Source of the DNA: SICU01 sp038045445 | Lineage (GTDB): Archaea; Nanobdellota; Nanobdellia; Pacearchaeales; GW2011-AR1 | Direction of reading: 5' to 3' | NCBI GenBank assembly: GCA_038045445.1 | Contig: JBBSYC010000009.1 | Location: 1-34,192, forward strand | DNA length: 34,192 bases | Shown here: positions 31,658-34,192 of the stretch, piece by piece | Layout: the number at the start of each line of letters is the position of its first letter | How positions within the stretch are numbered: position 1 is the stretch's first letter | Made by a program: the position numbers and the translations under genes | Notes under the pieces: generated by a model | What the model was told of the DNA's origin: nothing | The model's database searches: none | The model's input: only the letters and a program-made list of their open reading frames with translations

Positions 31658-32266
31658 ATGGCTGATGAATTCAAAAGGCATACCGCTTATAAATTAAAGA
31701 TAGGCGATGTTTTATCTGGAAATCAAATAGTTGATGGAGAGAAGCTTAAATTTGTAGAAATTAATGGCAAGAATGTTGCCCGTGTTAATCTCATTGCTAA
31801 TGTTGTCGATAAGTTCATACAAGATGAAGAGAAAAAATTTGCTTCTTTAACTCTTGATGATTCTTCAGGACAGATAAAACTAAAGACATTTGGAGAGGAT
31901 ATAGAAAAACTTAAAAAATTTGAACAAGGAGATACAATTCTGGCAGTGGGAATGGTGAGAGAATGGAACAAAGAGATTTATGTTACTCCTGAAATTATAA
32001 AGAAAAAGCAACCTGAATATCTATTGTTGAGAAAACTGGAAAACGATTTGAAAAAACCAGTTCAAGATAAGAAGGAGATAAGTGACCTTAAAGATAAAAT
32101 TGTTACTGCAATAAAGCGTGAGGAGCAAAATGAAGGCATAGAGATAAGAAAGCTTGTTGAGGAACTAGGAGCTAAACAGGATACAATTAACCAGGAGATT
32201 CGTAAACTATTGGAAGAAGGAACGATTTATGAACCAAGACCTGGAAGAGTTAGGTATTTGGGATGA
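31658..32266 (+). CDS. OB-fold/winged-helix single-stranded DNA-binding protein, RPA32-like
   Basis: A 202-residue protein with an N-terminal OB fold (about 15-115) recognisable from the strands ARVNLIANVVDKFI, KFASLTLDDSSGQIKLKTFG and GDTILAVGMVREWNKEIYVTPEII. A linker helix leads to a C-terminal winged helix (about 150-202, EGIEIRKLVEELGAKQDTINQEIRKLLEEGTIYEPRPGRVRYL). This OB plus winged-helix layout matches the RPA32-like subunit of archaeal replication protein A, which coats single-stranded DNA. Location close to mcm supports a replication or repair role. A general OB-fold nucleic-acid-binding protein is the cautious alternative. Confidence 0.82.
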   Translation: MADEFKRHTAYKLKIGDVLSGNQIVDGEKLKFVEINGKNVARVNLIANVVDKFIQDEEKKFASLTLDDSSGQIKLKTFGEDIEKLKKFEQGDTILAVGMVREWNKEIYVTPEIIKKKQPEYLLLRKLENDLKKPVQDKKEISDLKDKIVTAIKREEQNEGIEIRKLVEELGAKQDTINQEIRKLLEEGTIYEPRPGRVRYLG

Positions 32267-32267
32267 A

Positions 32268-32717
32268 ATGGATTTTATAAACGGGGCTGTAATTGTTGCC
32301 TTGAATTCTACATGTGAAAGGGCTAAGTGTGGCTCTATAATTGTGAAAGATGGTGAAATAATTGGAAGGGGTTTCAATTCTCCTCCAAATAATCTGAAGT
32401 CGCAAAGAAGATGTAAAAATGATAAGAAAGATTATAATAAAAAAGTAACTGATAAGACTTGTTGTGTTCATGCAGAACAAAGAGCAATAATTGATGCTTT
32501 GAAAAAAAATCCTTCGAAAATAGAAGGTTCAAAGTTATATTTTATAAGACTTGATAAAAATAATAATAAGACTTTTGCGGGTAATCCCTATTGTACAATT
32601 TGTAGTAAGATGGCTCTTGATGTTGGAATATCTGAATTTGTTTTATTTCATGAAGATGGAATGAAGGAATATAATTCTGAAGACTATAATTCTCTTTCTT
32701 ATGGTTATGAAAGTTAA
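32268..32717 (+). CDS. Cytidine/deoxycytidylate deaminase-family protein
   Basis: A 149-residue zinc-dependent deaminase. The zinc and catalytic motif is HAE at 68-70 (CCVHAEQRAI) and the second half is PYCTIC at 107-112 (Cys109 and Cys112), as in dCMP deaminase/ComEB proteins. The strand CGSIIVKDGEIIGRGFNSPP is the family's core. Extra cysteines (50, 65, 66) may form a further metal site as in dCMP deaminases. The start is placed at ATG 32268, 1 nt after the RPA-like stop; an ATG at 32229 would add 13 residues and overlap by 38 nt, and cannot be excluded. Linked to the RPA-like gene, which fits dNTP supply for replication. Confidence 0.85.
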   Translation: MDFINGAVIVALNSTCERAKCGSIIVKDGEIIGRGFNSPPNNLKSQRRCKNDKKDYNKKVTDKTCCVHAEQRAIIDALKKNPSKIEGSKLYFIRLDKNNNKTFAGNPYCTICSKMALDVGISEFVLFHEDGMKEYNSEDYNSLSYGYES

Positions 32718-32775
32718 TTTTTAATCTTTATCACTGATTTTTTAGTAAGACATAAAAGTTTAAAAAGTCACTAAA

Positions 32776-32781
32776 AAGGAG
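32776..32781 (+). promoter_or_regulatory. Shine-Dalgarno-like site of the 452-aa gene
   Basis: AAGGAG lies 6 nt before the ATG at 32788. Together with the site at 7471 it is one of the few clear ones here. An 8-bp TTTTTAGT/ACTAAAAA pairing (32739-32777) abuts it. Confidence 0.55.
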
Positions 32782-32787
32782 TAAACT

Positions 32788-34146
32788 ATGAATATCCCTC
32801 AAAAATCCCCTAATGAAAAGAGAAGGGCGCTACTTCAGAAAGCTAGAAAAAAAGCTTCTAGTGCGCGTGAAAAACATATGCAGAATATAACTGGAGAAGT
32901 TTTTAGTCATAGAGGCATTAGAAGAGACTTTACTATTTTGGGAGGAATTCTTGAATTAAATGATAAGGGTTATAAATTTCTTCCACAAATTGATCATCAT
33001 GGCCTCAGAGGTCTTTTGAAAGAACATGTTGCTTCGTTAAGGGGCTTAAAAGAAAAACTGACTTCAGGGATAGATGCCTTTGTTTCAGATGAGGTGAAAT
33101 ATTCTTTGTTAAATTCTATTGAATCTTACATTTTAAAAATCAATCCAGAGAATCTTGAGACTAATCCCTCTAATCCTGGACAAAGTTTGATGAATGGAAT
33201 TATAAGAAGCAGAGAAGAAATGAAAAATGTAGTTGGTGGAATCGGAGCGTATTTGAAAGATTTAGAATCTAAGAAAGACATGAAAATGCCTTTATCAATT
33301 GGTAGACTCTCTGGTATTGCCATGGAAATGCGTGCAGATTTTGATGCTGAAACAAGAAAAAAATCTATGGTTGTAAATAATTTGTCTACTGATGAAACAA
33401 ATGTTTTAAGATGGGCATTTTATATGCTTGAGTATCGTAGGCTAAGTTATGAAGGAACAGACTATGAAGGCATTTCTATATTTGAAAGAGAATCTCAACA
33501 AATATTGATGAATCTTGAAGGCTTGGAACAGCGTGAAAAAGAGGGGCTTTTAACTAAATTGCGTGAAAGAGGTTATGTTGATAATGGTGATTTTTCATTT
33601 TTACATGAAGAGGTAAGGAAATTTCATAGCAGAGATTCTTCAGGAGATGAAACTATAGATGAAGATGACCTTAAACTTTGTAGAGAATGGTTAAATGTAG
33701 AATATGGATTGAGTGAGGATGCTGTTTCAAGACTTCGTGGAATTACCAGCGATAGAATTACTGGAGTAGAAGATGCTTTGGTTATGATATCTGAAAAAAC
33801 AAGGAAATCATTAATTTTAGATAATCCTGATTTGCTTCTTATGGGTGGAGATGAAATCCGAAGGTATGCTTCTGCTTTGCTTAAAGTTATTGTGCAAATG
33901 GAAGGTTATGCTGTCCAAGATAAACCTAATCTTGATACCTCTCCAGAATTATTTTCAAGTATCGGTGCATTGAGAAACACACAAGGAAGATTAGAGACAT
34001 TATCTAAAAAAACATTCGATGTTGAAAATGAAGATAAGGGGATGCAAAGCATAAGAAGATTACTCGAAGATAGAGGGTATGACCCCGACGGCGTTATTCA
34101 AACAATATATGCTTTTTGGTTTAAGGGAGGATATTACGGAGAGTGA
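32788..34146 (+). CDS. Hypothetical protein, 452 aa, ending inside the right terminal repeat
   Basis: I do not recognise this protein. It opens with a basic helix (EKRRALLQKARKKASSAREKH), is largely helical and charged throughout, and has no signal peptide, membrane span or nucleotide-binding motif. Acidic clusters occur near 290-300 (SSGDETIDEDDLKL). The stop codon (34144-34146) lies within the 54-bp terminal repeat, so the protein's last residue or two are encoded by repeat sequence and the gene might be truncated relative to relatives. It has a Shine-Dalgarno-like AAGGAG, unlike most neighbours, and would be read outward into the repeat. Confidence 0.65.
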   Translation: MNIPQKSPNEKRRALLQKARKKASSAREKHMQNITGEVFSHRGIRRDFTILGGILELNDKGYKFLPQIDHHGLRGLLKEHVASLRGLKEKLTSGIDAFVSDEVKYSLLNSIESYILKINPENLETNPSNPGQSLMNGIIRSREEMKNVVGGIGAYLKDLESKKDMKMPLSIGRLSGIAMEMRADFDAETRKKSMVVNNLSTDETNVLRWAFYMLEYRRLSYEGTDYEGISIFERESQQILMNLEGLEQREKEGLLTKLRERGYVDNGDFSFLHEEVRKFHSRDSSGDETIDEDDLKLCREWLNVEYGLSEDAVSRLRGITSDRITGVEDALVMISEKTRKSLILDNPDLLLMGGDEIRRYASALLKVIVQMEGYAVQDKPNLDTSPELFSSIGALRNTQGRLETLSKKTFDVENEDKGMQSIRRLLEDRGYDPDGVIQTIYAFWFKGGYYGE

Positions 34147-34192
34147 CCTCTCTTAAGGAGGCTAATAACGTTTAGTAATAATAGCCTCCCAA
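34139..34192. repeat. Right copy of the 54-bp perfect inverted terminal repeat
   Basis: Exact reverse complement of bases 1-54. It contains the GAGAG/CTCTC hairpin (34139-34152) and the GGAGGCTA/TAGCCTCC hairpin (34157-34189). It covers the stop codon of the 452-aa gene and would be transcribed as a 3' stem-loop pair. No U-run follows within the window. Confidence 0.9.

Noticed and set aside
32739..32777. Hairpin that might hide the Shine-Dalgarno site of the 452-aa gene
   Set aside because: The 8-bp stem is purely AU-rich apart from one G/C pair, with a 23-nt loop; too weak to claim a thermosensor.
1..34192. A complete virus, plasmid or Borg-like linear element
   Set aside because: The inverted ends resemble such elements, but the content is core chromosomal (mcm, psmB, fttA, cca, rtcB), with no capsid, integrase or plasmid replication genes seen.

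Overview
The window looks like part of the main chromosome of an AT-rich archaeon, most likely a DPANN lineage of the Woesearchaeota/Pacearchaeota type. The evidence is a set of archaeal housekeeping genes: archease and RtcB, a class I CCA-adding enzyme, MCM helicase, an OB-fold/winged-helix RPA-like protein, the 20S proteasome beta subunit next to the aCPSF1/FttA termination nuclease, and a presenilin-type protease. Most genes have a TATA-like box about 25-28 nt before the start codon, which implies leaderless transcripts; clear Shine-Dalgarno sites are rare. The lineage is inferred from gene content and style, not from a marker phylogeny.

Layout. 1-54 and 34139-34192 are a perfect 54-bp inverted repeat made of two hairpins. 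653-2518: archease and rtcB (RNA ligation). 2555-13116: large secreted or membrane-anchored surface proteins, including a beta-helix/M64-like metalloprotease fusion, a small membrane gene with a pentanucleotide repeat, and a frameshifted remnant of a duplicated domain. 13119-14592: arvA, arvB and arvC, the archaeal vesicle-forming small GTPase module; arvA begins 2 nt after the last surface-protein gene. 14596-17604: an RHH-like protein, cca and a DUF4143 ATPase. 17864-20679: a tightly packed five-gene minus-strand operon with a TrmB-type regulator, a single-pass membrane protein and three unrecognised proteins, two of which look like tandem paralogues. 20783-24989: a hypothetical gene, a presenilin-like protease, an RHH/PIN toxin-antitoxin pair with an operator dyad, and two membrane proteins. 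25026-27596: psmB and fttA. 27787-28713: an unknown small basic protein and a protein with a LMW-phosphatase P-loop. 28945-32717: mcm, a hypothetical gene, the RPA-like gene and a dCMP-deaminase-like gene. 32788-34146: a 452-residue unknown protein whose stop codon lies inside the right terminal repeat.

Three non-coding stretches carry more inverted-repeat structure than expected: 27660-27743, 28737-28837 and 31351-31627. The best candidates for undescribed biology are the surface-protein/ArvABC neighbourhood, the TrmB-linked five-gene operon, and the structured repeats, including a 47-nt element found once inside a gene and once between genes. No tRNA, rRNA, CRISPR array, transposase or integrase gene was recognised.
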